Source: Paraburkholderia tagetis (GTDB lineage: Bacteria > Pseudomonadota > Gammaproteobacteria > Burkholderiales > Burkholderiaceae). Taken from it: a stretch of 64,000 nucleotides of DNA. Shown here in pieces: positions 11,174 to 21,939 of the stretch (the stretch's first letter is position 1; every line of letters starts with the position of its first letter). Position numbers and translations under genes: made by a program. The DNA lies in assembly GCF_022213065.1 (NCBI RefSeq), contig NZ_JAKLJA010000003.1, forward strand, positions 1 to 64,000. The letters are read 5' to 3'. Below the pieces are notes generated by a model that was given only the letters and a program-made list of their open reading frames with translations, was not told the origin of the DNA and searched no databases.

Positions 11174-12541
11174 TCAACGCATGCCGGGCATCATGCCCTT
11201 CATGCCGCGCATCATCTTCTGCAGATTGCCGCCCTTGAGCTTCTTCATCATGGTGCGCATCTGGTCGTACTGATTGAGCATGCGGTTCACTTCCTGAACC
11301 TGCACGCCCGCACCCGCCGCAATGCGGCGCTTGCGCGTGGCCTTGATGAGATCCGGCTTGGCGCGCTCGGTGGGCGTCATCGAGTTGATGATGCCTTCCA
11401 TGCGGCGCAACTGCTTTTCGGCCTGGCCCATGTCGGCGCCCGAGGCGGCCTGCTGGAACTGCGCGGGCAGCTTGTCCATGAGCGACGACAGGCCACCCAT
11501 GTTCTTCATTTGCGAGAGCTGCGCGCGGAAGTCGTTGAGGTCGAAGTCGCCGCCTTTCTTGACCTTGTCGGCGAGCTTCTGCGCGGCCTGCACGTCCACG
11601 CCGCGCTGCGCTTCCTCGACGAGCGCGAGAATGTCGCCCATGCCGAGGATCCGGTTCGCCATGCGCTCCGGATAGAACACTTCGAGGCCGTCGAGCTTTT
11701 CCGCGACGCCGACGAACTTGATCGGCTTGCCCGTGATGTGGCGCACGGAAAGCGCCGCGCCGCCGCGCGAGTCGCCGTCGAGCTTGGTGAGCACGACGCC
11801 GGTGAGCGGCAGGGCGTCGTTGAACGCCTTGGCGGTGTTGACCGCGTCCTGGCCGAGCATGGCGTCCACGACGAAGAGCGTTTCCGCGGGCTTGAGCGAC
11901 GCGTGCAGCGCGGTGATCTCGTTCATCATCGCCTCGTCGATACCGAGGCGGCCGGCCGTGTCGACGAGCAGCACGTCGTGGTAGTGGCGCTTGGCCCAGT
12001 CCACGGCCGCGGCGGCGATGTCGACGGGCTTTTGATCGGGCAGCGAGGGGAAGAAGTCGGCGCCGACCTGTTCCGTTACCGTCTTCAACTGCGCGATAGC
12101 GGCAGGGCGGTAGACGTCGCAGGAAACGGTGAGGACCTTCTTCTTGTACTTCTCGCGCAGGAGCTTGGCGAGCTTGCCGACCGTGGTGGTTTTACCGGCG
12201 CCTTGCAGGCCCGCCATCAGGATGACCGCGGGCGGCGTGACGGCGAGATCGAGTTCGGCGGCCTTGCCTTCGTAGTCGCCGCCGATCACGGCGGTCAGCT
12301 CGCGCTGCACCACGCCAACCAGTGCCTGGCCGGGCGAGAGGCTGCCGATCACTTCTTCGCCGAGCGCCTTTTCCTTTACCTTGGCGATGAATTCGCGCAC
12401 GACGGGCAGCGCCACGTCCGCTTCCAGCAGTGCGAGGCGCACTTCGCGCAGCATTTCCTGCGTGTTGGCCTCGGTCAGCCGGGCCTCGCCGCGCAGCGTC
12501 TTGACGACGCGCGCCATCCGTTGAGTGAGATTGTCGAGCAT
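11174..12541 (-). CDS. ffh: Signal recognition particle protein Ffh
   Basis: GTPase subunit of the bacterial SRP that, with 4.5S RNA, targets membrane proteins to FtsY and the translocon. The 455 residues contain the N domain, the G domain with P-loop GLQGAGKTTT near 110-119 and the DTAGR motif, and a C-terminal Met-rich M domain ending KKLKGGNLQKMMRGMKGMM, which binds signal peptides and 4.5S RNA. Length and order are standard. Its stop codon overlaps a possible start of the phosphoribosyltransferase gene. It is divergent from the CcsA-like gene. Confidence 0.98.
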   Translation of the reverse strand: MLDNLTQRMARVVKTLRGEARLTEANTQEMLREVRLALLEADVALPVVREFIAKVKEKALGEEVIGSLSPGQALVGVVQRELTAVIGGDYEGKAAELDLAVTPPAVILMAGLQGAGKTTTVGKLAKLLREKYKKKVLTVSCDVYRPAAIAQLKTVTEQVGADFFPSLPDQKPVDIAAAAVDWAKRHYHDVLLVDTAGRLGIDEAMMNEITALHASLKPAETLFVVDAMLGQDAVNTAKAFNDALPLTGVVLTKLDGDSRGGAALSVRHITGKPIKFVGVAEKLDGLEVFYPERMANRILGMGDILALVEEAQRGVDVQAAQKLADKVKKGGDFDLNDFRAQLSQMKNMGGLSSLMDKLPAQFQQAASGADMGQAEKQLRRMEGIINSMTPTERAKPDLIKATRKRRIAAGAGVQVQEVNRMLNQYDQMRTMMKKLKGGNLQKMMRGMKGMMPGMR

Positions 12542-12646
12542 GGGGAGCGGTGAGCAGTGCGGCCCGGTGCACGCGCGCGGAAGGGGGAATCGAGGGCGAT
12601 TCGCCGCGATCCGTCGCGGAGCGGGGGCCTATAGTAAACTTCGAAC

Positions 12647-13636
12647 ATGGATATTGTACTGTATGCCCTCACCGTGCTCCTGTACGGCGGTTTGTGTGCC
12701 GCCGACTGGCGGGCATTGCGTCGCGCGAGCGGCGCGCCGCTTTTCGGCAGCATGCCGCCAGTTCCGGTGACGGTTGCCGTGGGTGCGCCGGGTGTTTCCG
12801 GTGGCTCGCACGATGGCGCGCCGCGTGCGCGCGGTTTCGGCCTGCTTTCTCGCGCGCTGCTGTTCGTCGCGCTCGCGGCGCATGGCCTGCTGCTGCACAT
12901 GACGATCTTCCCCGCCCACGAGATGGTGTTCGGCTTCGCGTTTGCGTTGTCGGCCATGTTCTGGCTCGGCGCGGTGATCTACTGGATCGAGAGCTTTTTC
13001 TTCGCGCTCGACGGGCTGCGTTTGCTGCTGTTGCCGCTGGCCGCGGTGGCGTCGATCCTGCCGCTCGTGTTCGGCGGTGTGCGCGTGCTGCCGTACGCGG
13101 CCGCGCCCATGTTCAAGCTGCATTTCGTCATCGCCAATGTCGCTTACGGGCTGTTCGCGATCGCCGCGCTGCACGCCGTGCTGATGCTCGCGGTCGAGCG
13201 TCGTCTGCATGCGCTCAAGGGCGCCGGTGTCCAGCGCAACGGTGGCGATCGCGGCAATCGTGGCGGTAATTCGGGCGGTCATCGCGGAGGCGGTTGGCTC
13301 TCGAACTGGATCGAGACGCTGCCGCCGCTGCTCACGATGGAGAAGCTGCTGTTCCGTCTGATCGGCGCGGGCTTTGTGCTGCTCACGGCCACCCTGATCT
13401 CGGGCATCGTGTTCAGCGAGCAATTGATTGACCGCCCGCTCGCTCTCGATCACAAGACCGTGTTCGCGATTCTCTCGTGGCTGATGTTCGGCTCGCTGCT
13501 CACCGCGCGCAAGATTTCCGGCTGGCGCGGCCGCGCAGCGCTGCGCTGGGTGATCGCGTCGTTCGTCGCGCTCCTGCTCGCCTATGTGGGCAGCCGCTTC
13601 GTGTTCGAGGTGCTGTTGCACCGCCCCATCGTCTGA
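12647..13636 (+). CDS. CcsA/YpjD-like cytochrome c assembly-family membrane protein
   Basis: 329-residue inner-membrane protein with about eight hydrophobic spans, resembling the cytochrome c assembly (CcmF/CcsA-related) family and E. coli YpjD, which commonly lies next to ffh. The role in haem handling is inferred; YpjD itself is poorly characterised. A soluble Gly/Asn/Arg-rich loop (about residues 195-220) interrupts the membrane region and has short sequence repeats. A possible -10, TATAGT, lies at 12631-12636. It probably heads an operon with the PP0621-like gene and ampD. Confidence 0.8.
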   Translation: MDIVLYALTVLLYGGLCAADWRALRRASGAPLFGSMPPVPVTVAVGAPGVSGGSHDGAPRARGFGLLSRALLFVALAAHGLLLHMTIFPAHEMVFGFAFALSAMFWLGAVIYWIESFFFALDGLRLLLLPLAAVASILPLVFGGVRVLPYAAAPMFKLHFVIANVAYGLFAIAALHAVLMLAVERRLHALKGAGVQRNGGDRGNRGGNSGGHRGGGWLSNWIETLPPLLTMEKLLFRLIGAGFVLLTATLISGIVFSEQLIDRPLALDHKTVFAILSWLMFGSLLTARKISGWRGRAALRWVIASFVALLLAYVGSRFVFEVLLHRPIV

Positions 13637-13686
13637 CGCGAGGCACGTTGCCTCGCCAGTGGCGTACAGATTCATACGCTGATTCC

Positions 13687-14088
13687 ATGAGACAGATTCT
13701 TCTCCTGATCCTGCTGTTCGTCGTCGGACAGTGGTTCTTCAAGTCGCTGCGCAGCTCGCAGCATTCGCGTCCCGGCGCCGATCCGAAGCAGGGCGGCGCA
13801 GGCGCGTGGCGCACGGGCAGCGGGGCCGGCGGTCCTTTCGGTACGAATGGCGCAGACACTTCGGGCGGTCGCGCGGCTGGCAATTCGGCTGGGAATTCGG
13901 CCGGCAACGCGACCGGCAATGCGGGCAGAAGCGGCGCGTTGCCCGAGCCGATGGTCCGCTGCGTCGAGTGCGGGGTTCACGCGCCGCGCAGCGAGTCGGT
14001 GAGCGTGGGCACACAAACCTTCTGCTGCGCCGAGCACGCGCGCGCATACGACGCGCACAGGACCGGCCAGGATCGTCCCGCGCGATGA
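13687..14088 (+). CDS. PP0621-like small protein with N-terminal anchor and C-terminal Cys motif
   Basis: 133-residue protein: an N-terminal hydrophobic anchor (about residues 3-18), a low-complexity linker built on 12-base repeats giving GNSA/GNAT units (13879-13924), and a C-terminal segment with CVECG and, further on, FCCAEHA, which looks like a small zinc-binding knuckle. It resembles the PP0621 family of unknown function that sits next to ampD in many betaproteobacteria. The stop codon overlaps the ampD start (ATGA), so the two are probably translationally coupled. Confidence 0.75.
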   Translation: MRQILLLILLFVVGQWFFKSLRSSQHSRPGADPKQGGAGAWRTGSGAGGPFGTNGADTSGGRAAGNSAGNSAGNATGNAGRSGALPEPMVRCVECGVHAPRSESVSVGTQTFCCAEHARAYDAHRTGQDRPAR

Positions 14089-14714
14089 GTGCGGCCCCGT
14101 CGTCCGGGTCGACCGCGTTCGAAGTCGATGCGCAGGGCTGGGTCGCTGGTGCGCTTCGCCTGCCAACGCCCAATTTCGAGGCGCGTCCTGCGGGTGCGAT
14201 TCCCACGCTGATCGTCGTGCACAACATCAGCCTGCCGCCCGACACCTTCGGCGGCCCCGAGATCGCCGACCTGTTCCTCAATCGCCTCGACTGCGATGCG
14301 CATCCGTACTTCGATGCGCATCTGCGCGGCGTGCGTGTCTCCGCGCACTTCGTGATCCATCGCGACGGCAAGCTCGAGCAGTTCGTCTCGTGCGCCGAGC
14401 GTGCGTGGCACGCGGGCCTGTCGAGCTTCTTCGGGCGCGAGCGCTGCAATGACTTCTCGATCGGCATCGAGCTCGAGGGCAGCGACACGCGCGCGTTCGA
14501 ACCCGCGCAATATGCGACTCTCGTGCCGCTCGTGAAGGCGCTGGCGGCGCACTATCCGATCGACGCGCTCGCGGGGCATTCGGATATCGCGCCTGGCCGC
14601 AAGACCGATCCGGGCCCGCATTTCGACTGGGCTCGCTTGCAGCGTGAGACACAACTCGGCGACGCGTTCTTTCCCTATCTTCACGTCCGCGATGCATCGT
14701 CAACGTCGTCGTGA
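14085..14714 (+). CDS. ampD: 1,6-anhydro-N-acetylmuramyl-L-alanine amidase AmpD
   Basis: Cytoplasmic zinc amidase that removes the peptide from anhydromuropeptides during cell-wall recycling, lowering the inducer of AmpC beta-lactamase. The 209-residue protein has no signal peptide, as expected for AmpD rather than AmiD. Visible ligands and motifs include VVHNISLPP (first His, about residue 45), FVIHRDG, and GHSDIAPGRKTDPGP (second His and the Lys/Asp pair). ATG at 14085 overlaps the previous stop by 4 bases. Confidence 0.95.
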   Translation: MSAAPSSGSTAFEVDAQGWVAGALRLPTPNFEARPAGAIPTLIVVHNISLPPDTFGGPEIADLFLNRLDCDAHPYFDAHLRGVRVSAHFVIHRDGKLEQFVSCAERAWHAGLSSFFGRERCNDFSIGIELEGSDTRAFEPAQYATLVPLVKALAAHYPIDALAGHSDIAPGRKTDPGPHFDWARLQRETQLGDAFFPYLHVRDASSTSS

Positions 14715-14878
14715 CGCCTCGAAGCGCAACTAAACAAGCCTCCTGGCCGCGCGCGAACCGTAGCGTTGCGCATGGACTTTCTGACGCAAGCAAATCGACG
14801 TTTCGCGCGAATGCCCGCGCCGTCTGGGCTTCGCGCCGCAGCCTCGCTTGTCAATACTTTGGCCACGAAATTTAGCCG

Positions 14879-14906
14879 TTGACCGTCCGGCAACTTCCAC
14901 TATACT
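14879..14906 (+). promoter_or_regulatory. Sigma-70 promoter for nrdA
   Basis: TTGACC at 14879-14884 and TATACT at 14901-14906 with a 16-base spacer. Transcription would begin near 14913, leaving a leader of about 335 bases. The -10 element overlaps the upstream NrdR box. Confidence 0.7.
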
Positions 14907-14943
14907 TCGTACCCGAAGCACGGCTTTACACCATATGTTGTGT
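14897..14943 (+). promoter_or_regulatory. Tandem NrdR boxes
   Basis: Two 16-base near-palindromes: CCACTATACTTCGTAC (14897-14912) and ACACCATATGTTGTGT (14928-14943). The second fits the known NrdR-box consensus (acaCwAtATaTwGtgt) well; the first is weaker but keeps the core CtATA and the G-T. They are 31 bases apart start to start, three helical turns, which is the standard NrdR arrangement. The first overlaps the -10 box, so NrdR binding would block RNA polymerase when dATP/ATP levels are sufficient. Confidence 0.8.
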
Positions 14944-15015
14944 TGTTCTGCGGCGCCCCGCTCTGGCGAGCATGGCGCCGCGCGCATTAGCGGCATAGAA
15001 AAACTTGTGCAGTGC

Positions 15016-15203
15016 GGCTAGCCGGGAAACCGGCCTACCGGCTGCAATCGAGAAAAAAGGTACAGCCAATGATCGCGGCATCCACGATGAAGACCAAAGC
15101 ATTCCGTGATTCATCTGCCTTGCCGCATCCGGCAGCCTCGCCAGGCTGGCTTTTCTTCTCCGCCCAATCGTTCGCGCACACGGGGGCGCGGCGCCCGTTT
15201 TAA
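15016..15203 (+). promoter_or_regulatory. Structured nrdA leader with possible leader peptide and attenuator
   Basis: Within the leader, GCCGG-GAAA-CCGGC (15021-15034) forms a GNRA-capped hairpin. AAAAAAGG (15053-15060) precedes an ATG at 15069 that opens a 44-codon frame ending at 15203. Inside it, cagcct/aggctg (15133-15138 and 15143-15148) forms a hairpin followed by TTTTCTTCT, resembling an intrinsic terminator. The combination is suggestive of attenuation, but nothing shows that the ORF is translated or that the hairpin terminates. Confidence 0.3.
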
Positions 15204-15248
15204 TTCGCGAAATCCCTTCGCACATTTCCAGGACCAGGAGCTTTGCAC

Positions 15249-18242
<2,994 letters not shown>

Positions 18243-18782
18243 AGCGGCAGCGCGCGATGCAACGTCGCGCGCATGAAGCAGGACTTGAAGCAGGACTTGA
18301 AGCAGGACCGACAGCAGCACCGCAGCATCAGTAGTAAGTAGTAAACAGTAGGTAGTCGATGCAAGGGCGGCGCGCGCAACGCGCGTCGCCTGACTCCACC
18401 GGCCGCGCGCGGCACGCGCGTTGCGGCACGCGAGGTAGACGCAAGTGCAAGTAGCCGCATGCGATGTGCAAGAGCGGTGCACGAAGCGGGCAACAGGAAG
18501 GAATCCCTGGAGTTTCGCGCGCGAGCGAACGGCGCGTGGCGAACCGACTTTCACACGCGCTCATGATGTCGCGAAGACCTTTGATCAGCCTTGCATGTGC
18601 GCGGTCGTTGCGACGAACACGCGATGCTCGAGCACCGTTCACGCGATGCGAACGACACGATGCGATAACAAAGTGTTGTATCGAGGTCGCAACGCGAATC
18701 GAAAACAGGATTTTTCGTGTGCGAGCCCTTTTATCGCGCATGAAAAGATGGTACAAACCGATCTAAATTGATGGTGACATTT
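18243..18782 (+). other. 540-base nrdA-nrdB spacer with 12-base tandem repeat
   Basis: Unusually long for a gap between partner subunits. It contains nearly three copies of GAAGCAGGACTT (18275-18309), imperfect AGTAGTAA copies (18331-18357), and open frames that look like chance products of the base composition. I found no terminator and no clear NrdR box, so nrdB may be read from the nrdA promoter or from an unrecognised promoter here. Confidence 0.6.
18275..18309 (+). repeat. 12-base tandem repeat, about 2.9 copies
   Basis: GAAGCAGGACTT is repeated exactly at 18275-18286 and 18287-18298, with an incomplete third copy to 18309. It begins 32 bases after the nrdA stop codon. Confidence 0.9.
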
Positions 18783-20021
18783 ATGCTCAACTGGGATGAC
18801 GAGAACACGGCCGTAACTCCGTCGAGCGGTGCGCAGCAAAACGCAATGCGCAACCTCGCGGGAGTGGCTGTCTCTGTTCCGCAAACGCAGCGCAATCTGC
18901 CGCAGTTCGGTCAGCAAGCTGCTCCTCAGTCTTCTTCGGCGCAAAACATCTTCGCCGCCGACTTCGCAGTCGCACCGCCGCCGCAAGCGCCGGTCTCGGC
19001 AGAAGCCCGCGTGAATGTCGCCGACAAGCGCATCATCAACGGCCAGACCGACGTGAACCAGTTGGTCCCGTTCAAGTACAAGTGGGCCTGGGAGAAGTAC
19101 CTGTCCGGCTGCGCGAACCACTGGATGCCGCAGGAAATCAACATGTCGCGCGACATCGCCCTGTGGAAGGACCCGAATGGTCTGACCGAGGACGAGCGCC
19201 GCATCGTCAAGCGTAACCTCGGCTTCTTCGTCACCGCCGACTCCCTCGCCGCCAACAACATCGTGCTGGGCACCTACCGCCACATCACGGCGCCCGAATG
19301 CCGCCAGTTCCTGCTGCGCCAGGCGTTCGAAGAGGCGATCCATACGCACGCGTATCAGTACATCGTCGAGTCGCTCGGCCTGGACGAGAGCGAGATCTTC
19401 AATGCGTACCACGAGGTCAAGTCGATCCGCGACAAGGACGAATTCCTGATCCCGTTCATCCAGACGCTGACTGATCCGTCGTTCAAGACCGGCACGCTCG
19501 AAGCGGACCAGAAACTGCTCAGGTCGCTGATCGTGTTCGCCTGCATCATGGAAGGCCTGTTCTTCTATGTGGGCTTCACGCAGATTCTCGCGCTCGGCCG
19601 CCAGAACAAGATGACCGGCGCCGCGGAGCAGTACCAGTACATCCTGCGCGACGAGTCGATGCACTGCAACTTCGGCATCGACCTGATCAACCAGATCAAG
19701 CTCGAGAACCCGCAGCTGTGGACCCCGGCGTTCCGCGCGGAGATTACCGAACTGTTCAAGCATGCGGTCGACCTCGAATACCGCTACGCGGAAGACACCA
19801 TGCCGCGCGGCGTGCTGGGCCTGAACGCATCGATGTTCAAGAGCTATCTGCGCTTCATCTGCAACCGTCGTTGCCAGCAGATCGGTCTCGATACGCTGTT
19901 TCCGAACGAAGAGAACCCGTTCCCGTGGATGAGCGAGATGATCGACTTGAAGAAGGAACGCAACTTCTTCGAGACGCGCGTGATCGAATATCAGACGGGC
20001 GGTGCGCTGTCCTGGGAATAA
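18783..20021 (+). CDS. nrdB: Ribonucleoside-diphosphate reductase, class Ia, beta subunit
   Basis: Small subunit holding the diiron-tyrosyl radical cofactor. The 412 residues start MLNWDDE, with an extended, variable Gln/Ala/Pro-rich N-terminus (about 10-75) before the ferritin-like core. Iron ligands are visible in order: Asp in TADSLA, Glu and His in EEAIHTHAY with the radical Tyr just after, Glu in MEGLFF, and Glu/His in DESMHCNFG. The C-terminus, rich in acidic and aromatic residues, would dock NrdA. The ATG at 18783 is chosen over start codons at 18768-18774 by family N-terminus; no strong ribosome-binding site is visible for any. Confidence 0.95.
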   Translation: MLNWDDENTAVTPSSGAQQNAMRNLAGVAVSVPQTQRNLPQFGQQAAPQSSSAQNIFAADFAVAPPPQAPVSAEARVNVADKRIINGQTDVNQLVPFKYKWAWEKYLSGCANHWMPQEINMSRDIALWKDPNGLTEDERRIVKRNLGFFVTADSLAANNIVLGTYRHITAPECRQFLLRQAFEEAIHTHAYQYIVESLGLDESEIFNAYHEVKSIRDKDEFLIPFIQTLTDPSFKTGTLEADQKLLRSLIVFACIMEGLFFYVGFTQILALGRQNKMTGAAEQYQYILRDESMHCNFGIDLINQIKLENPQLWTPAFRAEITELFKHAVDLEYRYAEDTMPRGVLGLNASMFKSYLRFICNRRCQQIGLDTLFPNEENPFPWMSEMIDLKKERNFFETRVIEYQTGGALSWE

Positions 20022-20469
20022 CCCGGGCGCACCCGGAGCCAAGTCTTTTGGGGTTGCCGCGAGGCGCCATGCGCGCGCCTCGGCCGGCATGATGATTAGG
20101 AGCAGGAACGCCTGATGCAAAGCGTGCCCGGAGCCTTGGCGGCTCACCGATATGACAGGCACTTTGCGAGCCCTTCAGTGGGATGGGCAAACTTCCCCCC
20201 GGAAAAGGGCGTAGGTCTCGCTAGTTGCGCGGCCTGCGCTTTCAACGAACGTTGGCCGGCGTCGGTATCCGACGCCGGATCGATCTGGCGCGCGGTGCCT
20301 CGTGGCACGGCGCGCCTTACCGCATTCATTAGCGTAAGCGCGCGGGATCAGCGTACGCCGATGAATAGCCCGCTTCGTAGTGTGCGCCGTGAGAAGCGTT
20401 CGCGGGAAGCGGGTTTTGACGAAGGGTGTAGTTTGAACTGACTCTCATCTGAACCTGAAGGAGAAAAAA
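20022..20469 (+). other. 448-base spacer between nrdB and the histone-like gene with two strong hairpins
   Basis: No convincing gene. Two GC-rich inverted repeats lie close together: ccggcgtcgg/ccgacgccgg (20256-20265 and 20269-20278, perfect, 3-base loop) and a 13-base arm pair with one mismatch around TCGT (20287-20316). Neither is followed by a T-run. A GAAGGAGAAAAAAATG ribosome-binding site region precedes the next gene. TTGACG at about 20416 could be a -35 element, without a clear -10. Confidence 0.55.
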
Positions 20470-21099
20470 ATGGCAACTGCCAAGAAAAAGCCGGCGGCCA
20501 AGAAAGCCGCGGTGAAGAAGGTTGCAGCGAAGAAGGCCGCGCCGGCCAAGAAGGCCGCTGCGAAGAAGGTCGCGGTGAAGAAGGTTGCAGCGAAGAAAGT
20601 CGCTGTGAAGAAGGTTGCTGCGAAGAAGGCAGCACCGGCGAAGAAGGCCGCTGCGAAGAAGGTTGCAGCCAAGAAGGTCGCAACGAAGAAGGTCGCCGCC
20701 AAGAAAGTCGCGGTGAAGAAGGTTGCCGCGAAGAAGGCAGCACCGGCGAAGAAGGCCGCAGCGAAGAAGGTTGCCGCCAAGAAAGTCGCGGTGAAGAAGG
20801 TTGCCGCGAAGAAGGCAGCACCGGCGAAGAAGGCCGCAGCGAAGAAGGTCGCCGCCAAGAAAGTCGCGGTGAAGAAGGCTGCCGCCAAGAAGGCGCCTGC
20901 GAAGAAGGCTGCTGCCAAGAAGGCTGCGCCTGCGAAGAAGGCTGCCGCGAAGAAGGCTGCCAAGAAGGCGCCTGCGAAAAAGGCTGCTGCTGCCGCGCCT
21001 GCTGCCGCTGCTGCGCAACCGGCCGCGCCCGCAGCAACGGTCAAGACTGCCCTGAACCCGGCCGCAGCATGGCCGTTCCCGACCGGCAGCCGTCCGTAA
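20470..21099 (+). CDS. Histone H1-like Lys/Ala-rich DNA-binding protein
   Basis: 209 residues, almost entirely AAKK, VKK and APAKK repeats to about residue 178, then an Ala-rich stretch and a distinct tail ending [12 protein letters not shown]. The repeats resemble the C-terminal domain of histone H1 and the H1-like proteins of Bordetella and Chlamydia (HctB type), expected to bind and condense DNA through charge. The DNA is repetitive at several scales (units of 12-15 codons recur), so copy number probably varies between strains. Own terminator downstream; the upstream ribosome-binding site is strong. Function is inferred from composition. Confidence 0.85.
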   Translation: MATAKKKPAAKKAAVKKVAAKKAAPAKKAAAKKVAVKKVAAKKVAVKKVAAKKAAPAKKAAAKKVAAKKVATKKVAAKKVAVKKVAAKKAAPAKKAAAKKVAAKKVAVKKVAAKKAAPAKKAAAKKVAAKKVAVKKAAAKKAPAKKAAAKKAAPAKKAAAKKAAKKAPAKKAAAAAPAAAAAQPAAPAATVKTALNPAAAWPFPTGSRP

Positions 21100-21209
21100 G
21101 CAGTACGAGCCGAAGCGCACGAGAGTCAGTCCAAACGCGCGCTTCGGTGGCAGGGTTGGGCGCTGTGTCCGCGGATGCGTCTGCAGGCACGAACGCCGGG
21201 CCCGCTCCG

Positions 21210-21249
21210 AATCCCGTCGCCGGGTTAATCCGCGACGGGATTTTTTTTT
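21210..21249 (+). terminator. Terminator after histone-like gene
   Basis: Ten-base arms atcccgtcgc (21211-21220) and gcgacgggat (21232-21241) around an 11-base loop, followed by a run of T to 21249. The arms give a very stable stem. Confidence 0.9.
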
Positions 21250-21322
21250 CGTTCACGCTTTTCCGTTCACGTGCCGCGTCCGGGGGCTACCTGCGTCAGC
21301 AGCGAGGTTTGGCGCGGACATG

Positions 21323-21357
21323 AAAAAAGGCGCATGCACAGGGGAGCACATGCGCCT
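21323..21357 (-). terminator. Terminator after SlyB-like lipoprotein gene
   Basis: On the minus strand aggcgcatg pairs with catgcgcct across a 12-base loop and is followed by TTTTTT. It lies 54 bases beyond the stop codon of the gene at 21411. Confidence 0.85.
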
Positions 21358-21410
21358 GAGGTTCCGCAGGAAGGCGCGAGGCGCCGCTGCGGTACAGGGG
21401 AAACTGGTTA

Positions 21411-21887
21411 TCAGTGCGTCACGCGCGTGACGCCTCCGCTCGAGACCAGGCGCACACGCTCGCCGGCCTGGAAGACCTCGCCGGTGGCGGCTTGCGTGAT
21501 GGCGCGGTAGTCGCCGTTGTCGAGACGCACCGTGATCTCGAGGCCGTTGTGCATTGCCACGCCGTTCTCGACCGCATTGCCGGCCACGGCACCCGCGATG
21601 CCGCCGATGATGCCAGTGATGATCGAGCCCGTGCCGCCACCGATCTGGCTGCCCGCCACTGCGCCGAGCGCGCCGCCGCCCACTGCGCCGATCCCGCTCG
21701 GCTGGCCGTTGTTGGAGCTGATCTTCACCGCACGTACGCTTTCGACCGTGGCCATGCGCACAGTGGCTTCGCGCTGCGCCTGCGAGGCGGTGTAGACATC
21801 GGCGGAACTGCTGTTATAGGCGCAGCCGGTCATGGCGAGCGAGCCCGCGATCATGACGGCAACGATCAGACGACTTGTTGTTTTCAT
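21411..21887 (-). CDS. SlyB/Pcp-like outer-membrane lipoprotein with glycine-zipper region
   Basis: 158 residues. The N-terminus has a lipoprotein signal (LAMTGC, lipidated Cys about residue 21). A glycine-zipper 2TM segment, GxxxG-rich and spanning about residues 70-108, follows, then a C-terminal beta domain typical of SlyB/Pcp/YcfJ proteins that stabilise the envelope. ATG at 21887 is preferred to the longer frame because GGAGTTACGGGAA precedes it. The exact role is not known; the family includes stress-induced outer-membrane proteins. Confidence 0.85.
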   Translation of the reverse strand: MKTTSRLIVAVMIAGSLAMTGCAYNSSSADVYTASQAQREATVRMATVESVRAVKISSNNGQPSGIGAVGGGALGAVAGSQIGGGTGSIITGIIGGIAGAVAGNAVENGVAMHNGLEITVRLDNGDYRAITQAATGEVFQAGERVRLVSSGGVTRVTH

Positions 21888-21939
21888 TTCCCGTAACTCC
21901 AATGAGCGCCACCTGTGACAAAGGAGGCGGCACCCGGAT

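Larger units (their letters stand above)
14715..15248 (+). other. 534-base region between ampD and nrdA: promoter, NrdR boxes and long leader
   Basis: No gene is supported here. The first 160 bases hold nothing recognised. From 14879 there is a sigma-70 promoter with two NrdR boxes, then a leader of about 335 bases with a GNRA-loop hairpin (15021-15034), a small ORF with a ribosome-binding site (15069-15203) and a terminator-like hairpin inside that ORF. The sub-elements are listed separately. Confidence 0.7.
21100..21410. other. Convergent gap between histone-like gene and SlyB-like gene
   Basis: 311 bases with two terminators facing each other (21210-21249 for the plus-strand gene, 21323-21357 for the minus-strand gene). 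I see nothing else of note. Confidence 0.7.

Noticed and set aside
14944..15248. Cobalamin riboswitch ahead of nrdA
   Set aside because: These riboswitches accompany B12-dependent class II or alternative reductases; the gene here is class Ia and the conserved cobalamin-box motif is not visible.
18445..18771. Open frames of about 100 codons in the nrdA-nrdB spacer
   Set aside because: Two overlapping frames of similar length with no recognisable features; expected by chance in GC-rich DNA.
20115..20441. 108-codon frame between nrdB and the histone-like gene
   Set aside because: No ribosome-binding site of note, no family resemblance, and it runs through two strong palindromes; probably chance.
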